A stretch of DNA of 64,000 nucleotides. It comes from Alnus glutinosa. Taxonomy: Eukaryota > Streptophyta > Magnoliopsida > Fagales > Betulaceae. This document shows, piece after piece, positions 34,334 through 46,283 of this stretch. The first letter of the stretch is position 1, and each line of letters begins with the position of its first letter. The translations under genes and the position numbers were made by a program. Below the pieces are notes generated by a model. The model was not told the DNA's origin. It worked only from the letters and a program-made list of their open reading frames with translations, and made no database searches. The DNA lies in the NCBI RefSeq assembly GCF_958979055.1, contig NC_084887.1, forward strand, positions 31,597,544 to 31,661,543. The letters run 5' to 3'.

Positions 34334-36544
34334 CAGACTAATTAATAAGAATATATTACACCTTACGGTAGGCCAGTGATCCTCACCTCCAAAAAGGACA
34401 CTGTAATTTCACAAAAAAGAAAAAAAAGAAAAAAAAAAAAAGAGGAGACAGAGAGAAAATGGTCAGATAAAACAAAGATGAAGAACAAGGAACAAGAATC
34501 AAGTGGTTTTTATTATTGTTTGGTTTTGCATGAAGTAGTATGTTAAAATACAATTGAATGATCAATCATGTTTTTGCATTTGCCACTATTAGATGCTAAT
34601 GATGATGCTATCTGTAATGACACAAGAATAATGTTAGTTATATTTACGTTATCATTTTAAAATTATTAATCAATTTAGAGCTTCCCAGTAATTTTATAAA
34701 CTATCCAATATTTATTCACTGTGAACTTCTTATTTTCTCGATATGAGACCGAGGTATGTACAGTACTATTGCCATGCTAAACAAGCAAGAACAAAGCCCT
34801 ATTACTACTATAAATAACACATAGCTTTCTAATAGGCACATCAACATGCCGTTAGAATATTGAATCAATTATTTTTTATCAGTTTTAATTTTTAAGATAA
34901 ATGGTGATTTAATATGATATTAGAACAGATATAACATGAGTTTAACATTGTCTTCATTATTCGACTTACGTTTCAGTTAAAAATATTTAAAATTTGAATT
35001 TAACACATGTATGATAACGATTATATTGGAAGATATAACCCTAAAATAGTAAAATAAAGGAAATTAACATCAAAATGTGTGGTGTTAATAGATTGAGCTA
35101 AGAGTGGCTAAGTATAGTACCTGGAAATAATTCGGCATCAATGGAATAGTTTGACAGTGGAATGACAAATGATTTGATCCTTGAGGTGCAATACTTTGTC
35201 CTTGCTGCCATCCTCGAATTTTTCTAGTAATTATTATTCGTTTGAAAAGAGCACAAAAATGATAAAACAAGTTATTATATGTATTATTCAAATACTTTCA
35301 GTCAAGATACTGTACTAATGAGCCACCTGCCACTGTGTACCAAAAAGCATACAACAAGGAGAAAGATTAGAAAATGAAAGAAAATGCATTGTTTAAAAAA
35401 ATACACACTAATATTCTCATCAATTTATATATAAATAAATTAAATAAATAAAAATAGAGAATTGCCTTTACAAAATTATGTTAATGGCACTTGAGAATTG
35501 GGCCTCGTCTTAGCCCAGGCTACAATAGATTAAGTTCGTATTTATATCAGTCTGGCCCATTTCTTTTTTATTCTATTCAAACTTCAAAGGGGGAAGGAGA
35601 AGAAACTCATCCATCTTCCAATGATTATGCTATGGTAATAAAAATTAATCATTGATTAGCACTTATAAAAAAAGAAATAAAAATTAAGTATTGATTTAAA
35701 AATTAATTTTTATTGACAATTCACCTAGTTGTATGGTAATTATTTTTTAATATATGTTATTTAAATAAAATGAATTGGAGGAAATTTCTCCATTATGATA
35801 TTTTTTTTTGAAATGATAAACGGGAAAGAGTAACATTTTATCATAGCAAATAATTTGTACATATTTTGATGCAGATAAAAAAGTCTATTAAGTTTTACTC
35901 TTCCACAATAGACTTCTTTAAGGGACGAGGTTTGAGTTCGTTCAAAGCTTATAAAGTCTACAACCCAAGTATATCTTAGCAATACGGGACACTTAACACG
36001 CTTATTCATTTGTGGTACTATTGTCTAAACACATGTACAACGGGAGGAAAAGCCTAACATTATCTATGGTCCTGAAGCTTTGATACCATGATAAAGTTCA
36101 TTAAGTCTAGCTTATTCTTCCACAAAAGGCACATTTAAGGGAAGAGATCTGCTCAAAACTTATAAAGCCCACAACTCAAATATACTTTGACAATGTAAGA
36201 CTCTTAAGGCAGAAATTGGATTGGTGTTCGCGTAATTAAAAAAGAATATGGAAAATCGTCACCTGAAATTTGACCAAGAAAGAAAGAAAGAAATTAATGA
36301 CTAGTACCTGGATGAGAAGGTAGCTCTTCCCGTCAATGGCGTTCTTGATAACTTTGAAGGTCTGGCCATAGTATATATGGAAATTGACGGCTTCTTCCAC
36401 CTTTGAAATGTTACCCACTGTCGCTGCCGTCAACGATGCTGCATTCACACCGTCAAGACACCCAACATTGAAGAAGAACCAAACCTCAACGAAGATGAAG
36501 AGTTGCACCCAACAACTTGACGAAGAAGAAGAAGAAGAAGCCAT
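31088..36544 (-). CDS. Secreted protein of unknown function, 11 exons with a 14-nt microexon
   Basis: Minus-strand exons: 36544-36308, 35223-35121, 34400-34387, 34159-33941, 33808-33737, 33323-33237, 32873-32835, 32146-32042, 31712-31550, 31381-31272, 31174-31088. All are GT-AG with matching phases, 411 aa. The N-terminus has a Ser run and then a hydrophobic stretch ([17 protein letters not shown]), a likely signal peptide ending near residue 35. The rest is hydrophilic with many Cys and sequons and has no C-terminal membrane segment. Blocks such as [31 protein letters not shown] and [19 protein letters not shown] match a conserved single-copy plant family that I recall being annotated loosely as periplasmic metal-receptor (BtuF/TroA)-like. 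That label is weak and I know no tested function. Introns hold a Cassandra solo LTR and a TRIM. Confidence 0.85.
32494..32716 (-). mobile_element. Cassandra-type solo LTR carrying 5S-rRNA-like sequence
   Basis: On the minus strand the repeat runs TGTGACGTCTCACATCG to GGGTCGTTACA (223 bp), flanked by TATAT duplications (32489-32493, 32717-32721). Inside, GTTAAGTGTGCTTCTGCGAG and AGTACTGAGATGGGTGACC match the internal promoter part of plant 5S rRNA, the hallmark of Cassandra TRIMs. Only one repeat is present, so it is a solo LTR left by recombination. It lies in intron 7 of the secreted-protein gene. Confidence 0.85.
35868..36211 (-). mobile_element. TRIM in intron 1 of the secreted-protein gene
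   Basis: Minus-strand element with terminal repeats 36211-36089 and 35998-35868 and a primer-binding site TGGTATCAAAGC next to the first repeat. The repeat 5' part (TGTTAAGTGTCCCGTATTGC) resembles the repeat of the SUS-side TRIM (TGTTAAAGTGTCTCACATTG), so the two appear to be one family. The repeats are diverged from each other, suggesting an older insertion. A target duplication was not recognised. Confidence 0.6.
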
Positions 36545-38839
36545 TCAAAAATGAACAAGAAACAAAGTCCTCTTGCTATACTATATATATATATAGCGTT
36601 ACAGCTAGCTCTCTATAGCATGCTCATGGATATGGGTAACTATTTAGAGGGGAAGCTAAATCTGCTTAGCTTTATATGTAATGTAACCATATATGAACAC
36701 CTACAGGCTACAGAGAGAGAGAGAGAGAGAGATTTGCAGCTTTTTGGAATGGCATGTAAGAATGGGAAAGGTGGTGGGGGTCAAATTGAATGATATTTTG
36801 GAACGTTGCGGAGTATAATTGGCGGAGTAGTACAGTAGGTGATCCCGTGAACCCATGCTTTACTTTTGTCATTTTCTTTTCATCCTTTCCTATTTGATCC
36901 GAATTTCTTACCCTTTCTTTCTGTCTTCACCATGATCAACAGGGCCATGTGCGGATGTACTGCATGCGCACCACTCACCAGCTAGTCACTGCCCACCTTT
37001 CGCTACAGTTAAAAATAAACCACTGAAAAAACTCATTTCTAAACTCACTGCATGTGATCAACCTACGGATTCGTGTTTCTTGACAAAATTAGCAGCTAGC
37101 GCGCGCGCGTAGTCCTTTATCATCAAGGGCCGGGGCAGCAAGTCGAATATGCACTACTGGCTGTCCTCTGCAATAAAAGTTAGGGGGTGATAATTTCCTA
37201 TTCGCGAGTCGGGTCGTGTTAAGACATGCATGTATATAAGATTATATTAGTCAATTTTAATTAAACTAAATTAATTAAATGGGTTAGACCTTTTAACATT
37301 AACCTGCTAATTTTATGTTAGGTCTGTATAGGATTCACAACTTGTGTCAAAAATTGTATTTTCTTATGCTAATGCATGTTGAGTTCGGGTTGTGCCAAGA
37401 AATGAGTATAAAACTATATAGGTCAACCTTAATCCACCAATTTAATTAAATGATGTCAAATTTCTCAATACTAACCCACTAATTTTCTGTTGGGTTTGTG
37501 TCCAATTTACGTGTCGTGTTTAAAGTTTTCAGCCCTAATAAGATTGCCTATATATATATATATATCTCCCTCTATGAGGAACGTAGAAATTAATTGCTTT
37601 CGAAGCTAAGAAAAGACCATGCATGCATATGTATAGAGTTGGGTGGGCAGGCAGGTTAATTTGCTCGCACTTTTGCAGTTCATCAAGCTGTATGTTCACA
37701 AGCAACATGCATATATATGGTTGAGGCCGATAATTGTACGTGAAATGATCAAATAATTAATGGACCCTCACCCTCCCATCCAATTGATATATTACGGTAT
37801 GAAGCATCCCGTGATCATGACCCTATATATGAATCATTACTCGATCATCTTCACCAATATGGCTACGTTATATATTTTCCCCTATCTTTTAGAGTGGATA
37901 GTGAAAAAGGCACAATCAAAAAGCCATATAAAAGTATCTCAAAAGCTTTTCAAATTAAACAACATTTTAATCTTTTCCCTTTCTTTTTGGCCATGAGTTG
38001 ATTGATTAATTATGTTAAAGCTAGTCTATTATTTGTTGGCAAGTTCTATTGATCATCGACCATATTGCTAAGTGGGTCGTGACATTGAAGATTTCTTATA
38101 TATATACATATATAATATATAATATTTTATGTGACATGTGGGCCACCTCACGTTTTCTTGTTGGAGATGTGTTATAATATTCTCCACTTGACATACATGA
38201 CACGTCTTTATAATTATTTGGGTAATTAAAACTGAACATGACTATAATATTTAAAAACTACTCAAGCTCTTTAGTTTCACGTAGAGAGATATAGTGATAT
38301 ACTATACAATGAATCATGATGGTTGTGTTCATACATCGACATTTCTCCATGTATACAATGCATGTATGAATCATGATGGTTGTGATACACTTCTTTGCAC
38401 AAATAAAAACACTTCTTTGACAATGAACAAGTCCTCTAGACAACAAGAACTTAAATGAGCTCACTCATTCCACGCTCTCTACATGTTTCAAAAACATCTT
38501 TATCTAAAGGGATTTAGCTTGGGTCTTGTAAAAAAAACTATAGCATATATATATACGTTTTGTAGTTTTTCCAATCGGTCCAAATTTAATTGGCTGACAC
38601 CCATATATATATGTAGTACTTGTTGCCTATACATATATATCTTGAAGAAAATACACATGAAAATTCCATTAATATAAATCAATAATAATTATCAAATAAT
38701 TTTTGAGTCAATATAAAGTACAAGTATTTTGAGGCGCATCTGCCTATAACAAGGAGAAGGCTGACTTATGCTTCCCAAATTAGCAACTAAAGTTAGAAAT
38801 GAAGTGAAAATCATGAGGAAATCAAGCGGTAGCTTTAAT
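36545..38839. other. Intergenic region between the secreted-protein gene and NAC
   Basis: Contains the promoter side of the minus-strand secreted-protein gene (36545 onward), a (GA)n run near 36715-36731, a GCGCGCGCG run at about 37100, several TGCATGCAT-type words and AT-rich DNA with short (TA)n runs. No gene supported. Confidence 0.6.
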
Positions 38840-41669
38840 TTAATTTATGTGGTTAGCCCACATGGTACAAAGAGCTAAAGAAATGGTAAGGAAGATCCCT
38901 ACAGTACTCCTGGAAAAAGCACTATTTGTGTTAATTACCAACGAAACCTGTTTTTTCCTGTCACTGATAGACTTCATTCTTCCCGCCGGTGATCTTCTCT
39001 TGTTCTTGACATTGTCAGAGCAGCAAGCAGCTAATTCCCCTTCCACTTTCTCTTCTTCCAGATATCCCCCGACATATAGGTGCACCAAAACAAGTGCGAC
39101 CATTGAAAGAATTGCACTTGCTACATATTTAATCTTTCTAAAGAAAGAGAAAGAACATGATGATCTATTCTCAGACCTTATTTGTACGTCAGCTTTCTCA
39201 ATTGAGAAGTTTTTCATCATCATCACTGGGTTTTGGTGGACCTTAACTGTCTGCGAAGGAACTGTTTGGTGAAAGAATGTCTCGGCTACCTGGCGAGTGG
39301 AAATAAACATTCCGTGATTGACTTTAATTTCCTCAATGACCTCGAAGCTTGGAGAATTTGAATAATCATCCATGTCTCCATCATCAAGGAAGTTGTCGTT
39401 TGGTTCGTCGTTGATAAATCCAAGTGGGAAACTGTTTATCTCTGTGTCATTGAATTCGTTGCAGCTTTTGGTATGCCCACTCTCTCCTGCAGTTAATTAA
39501 GCTCGATCTTGTTAATTAATGATAAGAAAAATGAATTTGTCAGAATACAAAAGGAAGATATATAAGAAGCTAGCAATATTTAATGATGATTTTGATACCT
39601 TGAATCTCATCCTCTTCTCTTCTCCGAAAGCTTGAAATATCTTCTATTGGAACAATCTTGTGTTCTTCCATTAAACTCTGTCCAATATGTGATTTTTATT
39701 TTTATAAAACATAAAAAAAAAATTACGTAAAGAACTAGGGCTCAAAATGATATTGCATGGCTTCTAGTGCAAAAAGCAGATTATATTCTATATATCTTTC
39801 GACAGTAAGCAGTTAAATTTTGACTTGTAATGCTATTTAATTAGTAGACGGGCATATAATTGTCATACAATCATCATTTGTGGAAGAAAGAAAAAGTAGA
39901 TTTTTACTGTTACGTCATCCTAATTGTATAGCAGTTCGTATAATATGCAGTCTACTCAATAACATTACTTATGAAATAATAATTAAAAATTAAACAAATC
40001 TATTGGCTGAGCAATTTTTTTTTTTTTTTTGGTAAGAAAATGAATCAATTGCTTGTGGTTTTGTGACAAGCTAATTATTACAATCCGGCATATATATTTC
40101 TCAAATAAAAAAAAAGGGGTACGTACCTTCTCAAGATCTTTGTCCGACATTCCCACCCATCTTAAATTCTCTGCCATCCTCTCCGACGTCTTAAAATCTT
40201 CATCCAGATCTCCAATATGTATGGACCTCGTACTTGGATCCTCCCAATATCTCTCAGAACTCATGTCACTAACTTGAATATTACGGGTATGATCTCTGCC
40301 AACCATGAAGGAAAAATCATCATCAGGGGCATAATTTCCACCCCACGTGTCCGGAATGTTTGATTGATTTATTAGTTCCTGAGAAGCTTGAGCTACCGAA
40401 AGGATTTCCTGTAAAATATCGGTTTCATTTCCACCTTCTCGTATCGGCGTTGATTGTGACATTCTAAAGTCAGTGAATCCAGCTTGAGGAAAGTCGTCCA
40501 CCTCTAATGGAGGAAGTGAGAATCGATGCTGCAACCTTGCGCACTCTAATGCTATATCCACCTGCAAAGGGACAGATTGTACGTTTTTTAGGGTTACAGC
40601 AGAGAAAATATATATATATATATATATATTTTCATAAACTAAATTTTCGGGACATGTTGCTAAGCACCCAGCTCGCTTTCACCCTAGGGCATGACTGCAA
40701 AAAATTGTTTGCACTCAAGGGAGGCCTAACTTTAGACATGATGCTTCATAAGACACTCGAACTAAGTGACTTACCATTCAAGTCAACTCCTTGGAGGGAG
40801 TTCACAGAGAACATATATTTAGGATATATAGTTGTGTTTTGATTGAATATCTTAAAAAAAAAAAAAAAAAAAAAAAAGAGATAGAAAATTTTACTTTTGA
40901 TGGAGGGTATGAAACGGTTGCATAATTTGGAAATGGTGGAGGGGTTAAGTTAAATGCGTCTTCTGATAAGTACTGCATCCATTTCCCATCTCTTGTTGCA
41001 TTCATATCATGTGATGATCCGGTAATATTCATGCTGGGTGAGGAAGAATCATATGGCATTGGATAATTATCCGATCTATCCAAATCTTCACCTCTTCCCT
41101 CGGAATATAAATCAATGCTTGATGAGTGGTTACTTGTTAGTTGATAGGTAGTTGTGGTGGCATAATGCTCTCCTATCTTCGGACCAGGTGTAGTACTCTT
41201 CTTGAACACACGACAAAGTGCATACGCGTCCTGCAGTAATTAAGAGTAAATATATATGATTTTAAGATGACCTAATAGTTAAAATCAGCCATGCCATACA
41301 ACTGGTATGACGTGTATACCTGCAAGCCTGAAGGAGCATTTTCACATTCTCTCTCATCCAGACGATATTCATGCATAACCCAACCGGTTCGAGCGCCGTG
41401 AGGTGCTCTCCCTCGATAATAAACAAGGGTTTTCTTCATCCCCACGGCACGCATCTGAGAGTTCACTTTTCGATCCTTTCCGGTGGCCTTCCAATATCCG
41501 GCTTTGGTTGCGCGATTAGTCCTTGATCCATTGGGATACTTCCGATCCCGTGGACTGAAGAAATACCACTCAAGATCTTTGCTTGGTAATAATGACTTTC
41601 CTGTAATGTTTTGTAATATCATTACTCATTAGTGCTATTATTTTCATGATTTAATAAGCACTTGCATTG

Positions 41670-41706
<37 letters not shown>

Positions 41707-41847
41707 AGACCATACAGGAGCAATTATATATGGTGGAAGCCACATAAAAGTATCTTCTTATTAAGTACTTGAAACACTTGCATGCATGCACCGAATGGAC
41801 ATCAGATTATTATAAAAGCATGCATCCTTAACTATGTTGTTCACTTT

Positions 41848-41923
<76 letters not shown>

Positions 41924-42314
41924 TTCATTACTTAGATATATAATAACTTGTTGAAAACTTGAGATATAAAGACCTTGTAGCTCTATTTTTCGTTTCTATT
42001 AACTAGAATCCGGACATCTTGCTCATCAAAGAAACAAAAAACAAAACAAAACAAAAGAATATGTATGTCTTGGGAGCTGGGAAAATAAGTTATTGATCAT
42101 CTCAATCTGTCAAAATGTACTCAAACAGTAAAAGATAGAAAAGCACTAGTGACATTGCTTGAAACTCTTGCCTCTTGCAGAGACAATTAAGGCAAACCCT
42201 TCCCTTTTTCCTGTGCTTTTTGACTTGGGTCGCCCGGATTGTCTCACCGCAAATCTTCAAGTTCACAACATTTCTAAAGTAGCATCCAAATTAGTACTTC
42301 CTTTTCCAATGAAA

Positions 42315-42373
<59 letters not shown>

Positions 42374-43704
42374 ATATCAATTAGGTGGAATGAGATCGAT
42401 ATATTTTATGCTAAAGTTTGATATATTTTACAAGTTAATTAATTAATAAAGGCGCGTTCAACGCGTTTAAGTAATCTTTCATAAACGTACATAAAAATGA
42501 ACTTGATCAAAAGAATGCAAATCGTGTCTAAAGGAAGAGTTCAAGTCATTATGTGTGGTCACCTTTTGAAAAAGGTATTGGGACCTGTACTTTGGCCTTT
42601 ATCGTATAGCTAGCTAGTCAAATTTCTAAGGAAAATGGGTACTTAATGAAAAATTGGGTGATCAAATTATTCTCACGCAAACCCTAAATAAAAGATTTCA
42701 TATTACCCATTTTGATCTATATTTAATTATAACTTTAATTATAAGTTGTAAATTTTTCAAGAAGCAACAATATACCTTGATTGTTCTTAATTTTACCATA
42801 TTCCTTAATTATTCCTTTCTTTCCCCAATCTTCATTAGTATCAAGTCAAGGAGTTTTCCCTGTTCTTTTAAAATTGGAATTAAAATATATATAAAATTAA
42901 GTTTTGTTTTGTTTCGATGTAAAACATTTTTTTGAAAAAAATTACTGATTTTTCCATATTTTTCTGTCACTCTTAAAAAAATTAAAGTCCGCAATTTAGT
43001 TCGCATTGAAAATTTGAGATCATCAACATCCAAATTTTCAATAAAGCTCATTTAAATAGTCCTTCTCATTCTCAACCAACTAAGCATACGGACCCATATA
43101 TTATAAATCCACTGCATAAAACCACTTTTTTCTTAAGCAGTCATCAAATACTTTCAAGCATATATGATTTTCCTGCCTCAAAATTATAAAGAAAGAGAAG
43201 ATCGAGAAGAGGCAAAGGACTCGACACTATTCGATCTACTTGTCAATCACATAATTATCAGATCTCTCAGAAGCTAACCATGATCGATCAAACTCAAACT
43301 CAATATTCAAAACTAAGATTCGTCGTTAGTGACACAATAGAGGATTCAAAGTTCAATTGGAAATAAATCATATGGACTTTGCAGATATATATATAATCGT
43401 ACTCGCTTTTTTACAGTTGATCGAAAACTAAGTTTTCCAAAGGCAACTAGGACTAAACACTGAAATCGTTTTACGTTGAAACAAACAAAACATTAAAATA
43501 AAATGAAGAAACAAGAATGGAAAATCAAAAGAAAGGATATAGATATATATACCAGGTAACTCCCATGGTTCACATTTGTAGAGATCAACTTCGGGGATGA
43601 CCTCCAATTCAATCTCACGACCATTAATCTTTCTTTTGAGGTAGTAAGCAACAAGCTCCTCGTCGGTAGGGTGGAAACGAAAACCAGGAGGCAATGAAAC
43701 AGGA

Positions 43705-43709
<5 letters not shown>
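38840..43709 (-). CDS. NAC transcription factor, NAC028/045/086 group, with C-terminal hydrophobic segments
   Basis: Minus-strand exons 43709-43553, 41600-41320, 41230-40895, 40561-40127, 39677-39599, 39486-38840; all GT-AG and in phase, 644 aa. The N-terminal NAC domain is complete: [19 protein letters not shown] (A), [13 protein letters not shown] (B), [20 protein letters not shown] (C), [10 protein letters not shown] and [15 protein letters not shown] (D), WVMHEYRL (E). Close relatives control sieve-element differentiation (NAC045/086) in Arabidopsis. Exon 6 encodes a hydrophobic stretch at about residues 550-571 ([18 protein letters not shown]) and another at 624-640 near the C-terminus, as in membrane-tethered NACs. 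Intron 1 (2 kb) is full of (TA)n. A 5'UTR intron around 44018-43868 is possible. Assignment inside the group is uncertain. Confidence 0.93.
41853..41921. repeat. Long (TA)n microsatellite in NAC intron 1
   Basis: About 69 bases of uninterrupted alternating TA, the longest in the window. A (GA)n tract lies nearby at about 41671-41701. Confidence 0.95.

Positions 43710-43748
<39 letters not shown>
43709..43748. repeat. (TA)n microsatellite abutting the NAC start codon
   Basis: About 20 TA units run directly up to the NAC ATG on its 5' side, so they would be transcribed in the leader if no intron removes them. Further (TA)n tracts are in NAC intron 1 (41853-41921 and about 42317-42370). Confidence 0.85.
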
Positions 43749-43750
<2 letters not shown>

Positions 43751-43983
43751 ATCACGTTTTGGAACTTGTTCAATTCCTCTATATACTTCGTTTAGAAATG
43801 AAAGAGGATGACCGGCCTCTCGTATTCAAAAACAACAAAGAGACTGGCCCTTCAAATCAACAACTGTACAACACCACCACTGTACTACCAAAACAAAACG
43901 CTGTAGCATTAGTCGTCATATATATTTGATATACAGAACTTAATTAATTCTCCATGCATGTTAATATAACACACACATACAAG

Positions 43984-44020
<37 letters not shown>

Positions 44021-44492
44021 TAGAGCCTAGGCAGAAGAAGATCCAAGTGAATGAGAGAGAGGTGGAATGTGGGTGTTGCTTGGGGTTTTGATAAGAGGAC
44101 AAAAAGAAAGAGAAAAAGCAAATGGGAGGCTGCCACCCCCTTCTAGCCCCCTTTAACTTTTCATTTGTTTTTTCACAATCCAAAACATATTCTTGCTATC
44201 GTTCTTTTGAAGCCTAATGCGCTCCTCTCTCTCTCTCTCTCTCTCTGCAATTATCCCATCCTTCGTTCTTGTCCTTTCTTGGAATCTAAGGTACCTGATT
44301 GGACTCATTTACCGACAATTTAGTATGAAGGATCTACGTTAACGAGAAACCAAGGAAAACGAATTTCGGCGGCGTTGTAACTGAAGAATGTCGCTTTCAC
44401 ATATAGGCTAGATTTTCTGTCCTCCATATCTATCCCTCTAAAAATCGCCGATTAATTTCCTTTTGTTCACGTACGTCCCCTCATCATTAAAA

Positions 44493-44528
<36 letters not shown>

Positions 44529-45653
44529 AATTCCAAAAGAATATTTCATTTTTTCCTTCGTGATCAATGGGAAAAAAAAGAAAGAAAGAAGAAATTTAAT
44601 TTGCTCTATGACCGTTGCATGCATCCACGTACAATTAATGTCGATCAGCCGCTTGAAGACCAGGGTCACCGTCTAAAAATATCTCTAGTGTGTATGCATG
44701 TCTTTGTGTAAGAAAGTTACAATGATCAGGTTATATTAATTTTTTATCTCCCAAATTTCACTGAGGTAAAATTTCTTTGGATATGTACTTTTAAAGGTAC
44801 AATCTTTCTAATTTCTAAAGAATGCTTAAATCATCCCCCTCTCCTTAGGGCTAATTACCTAAAAAAATGAATTCTTAAATCACCCATTTCGTTAATTTAC
44901 CTAAACCCACAATCCTGACATTGATCTAATTAAACTATTATTCCAATTTTCTTATATTGATTTGCCATTCATATAATTATTATGATTAATGTGTCAACTT
45001 AAATTATCTCAATTAAAACAAAAAATAGATTGATCGAGCACAGCATATATAGGCTTATTATGTTTCCTCTATATTACTTTTTTCTCTTCAAATTTTCTCA
45101 TCTCATATATATATAGCAACATGGTAAAGGGCGGAATTAAAGTTTTAGGAGTGGTAAAACTAAAAACAAGAATTTTGGGGGCTAAAAAAAATTAATTTGT
45201 CACGTAGAAATATTATAAGAGCTAGTAGCATGAGGATACATCGTAATTTACAGAAGGTTGCTTAAATATATTAATAAAAACTACTTAATTCGTGAGAGCC
45301 TCAATCCCATATATCAATATCTATTAAAAAAAAAACATATATAAAAAGAAATAAATAAAATAGTTAGAAAGCTTATAGTCACGAGCTTAATAGGATGGTC
45401 TTTATTAACGATAGTGACGAGAATTTGCTACGTACGTACAACTACCAACAAAGATAAAGAAGGGAATTTGTAATAACCAATCATGTTATCCCAATCAAAC
45501 AACGTGACAGCCAAAAGCTCGCCGTGCTAATGAAAGACTACGGTCCATCTGGACCCCATGTGGGGCCAGCTTTCGCCACGTGAACTAAAGCTAGCTTCCA
45601 CGTGGCAGATCAGGATCACTTGTAAGTTTTATCATCCTTTTCCCCTTGATGCC

Positions 45654-45697
<44 letters not shown>

Positions 45698-45956
45698 TAC
45701 TTTTCCTTTCTATCAATCCAGCTTTTGGTGCTTTTCTCCTTTAGGAGTTTATACTTCTTGGAGGTTTTTGTTATTATCTTTATCTTTATTTTAAAATTGA
45801 TAAGCCCATGCATTTGAACCTTTGTTTGTTATACGGATGATGCATATTTTTTTTGTTTTCACATTGATTTGGAAGCGATACATTGCCAAGATCGATGATC
45901 ATGTAGTATAAAGTCATCACCAATTAAGGGATTTTTAAATGTGATTTGTGATCGCT

Positions 45957-45988
<32 letters not shown>

Positions 45989-46028
45989 TTTATTATAAGA
46001 TGAAAAATGTTAGATTTACAACACCAAT
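43749..46028. other. NAC upstream region
   Basis: Holds the probable NAC leader and promoter, (GA)n at 43986-44017, (CT)n at about 44224-44246 and 45655-45693, (TA)n near 44498-44525, and CACGTGG/CCACGTG motifs near 45577-45605. Short open frames follow the microsatellites and have no protein signature. Confidence 0.6.
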
Positions 46029-46117
46029 ATAATAACTGCACAACAACTCCTCACATGAGGGTGGACCTCACACACTGAAGCCCACCCTCATGTGAGGAGT
46101 TGTTGTGCAGTTGTTAT
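46029..46117. repeat. Near-perfect hairpin, 36-bp arms
   Basis: The left arm 46029-46064 and right arm 46082-46117 are reverse complements with one mismatch (core AACAACTCCTCACATGAGGG), separated by a 17-base spacer. The words resemble the ends of the inverted-repeat element at 6985-7196 (GCACAACAA), so it may be a fold-back MITE of that group. A transcript of it would form a long hairpin. Confidence 0.85.
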
Positions 46118-46283
46118 GATAATGTAGTATAAGAATTAAATCCCATATAAGATTATTTGGATGATTGCAATTTTTTTTTTTTTTTTTTATAAGTATTTTA
46201 TAGATCAGCACATCGACCATCGAATGTCCATGCAAAGCTATGATTTGAACATAATTCAATGCTTGAAATATATAATTTTAATA

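Noticed and set aside
39983-40126. C-terminal extension of the NAC exon 4 frame
   Set aside because: It reads past a good GTACGT donor into an A/T-rich intron; the spliced frame continues with SLMEEHK at 39677.
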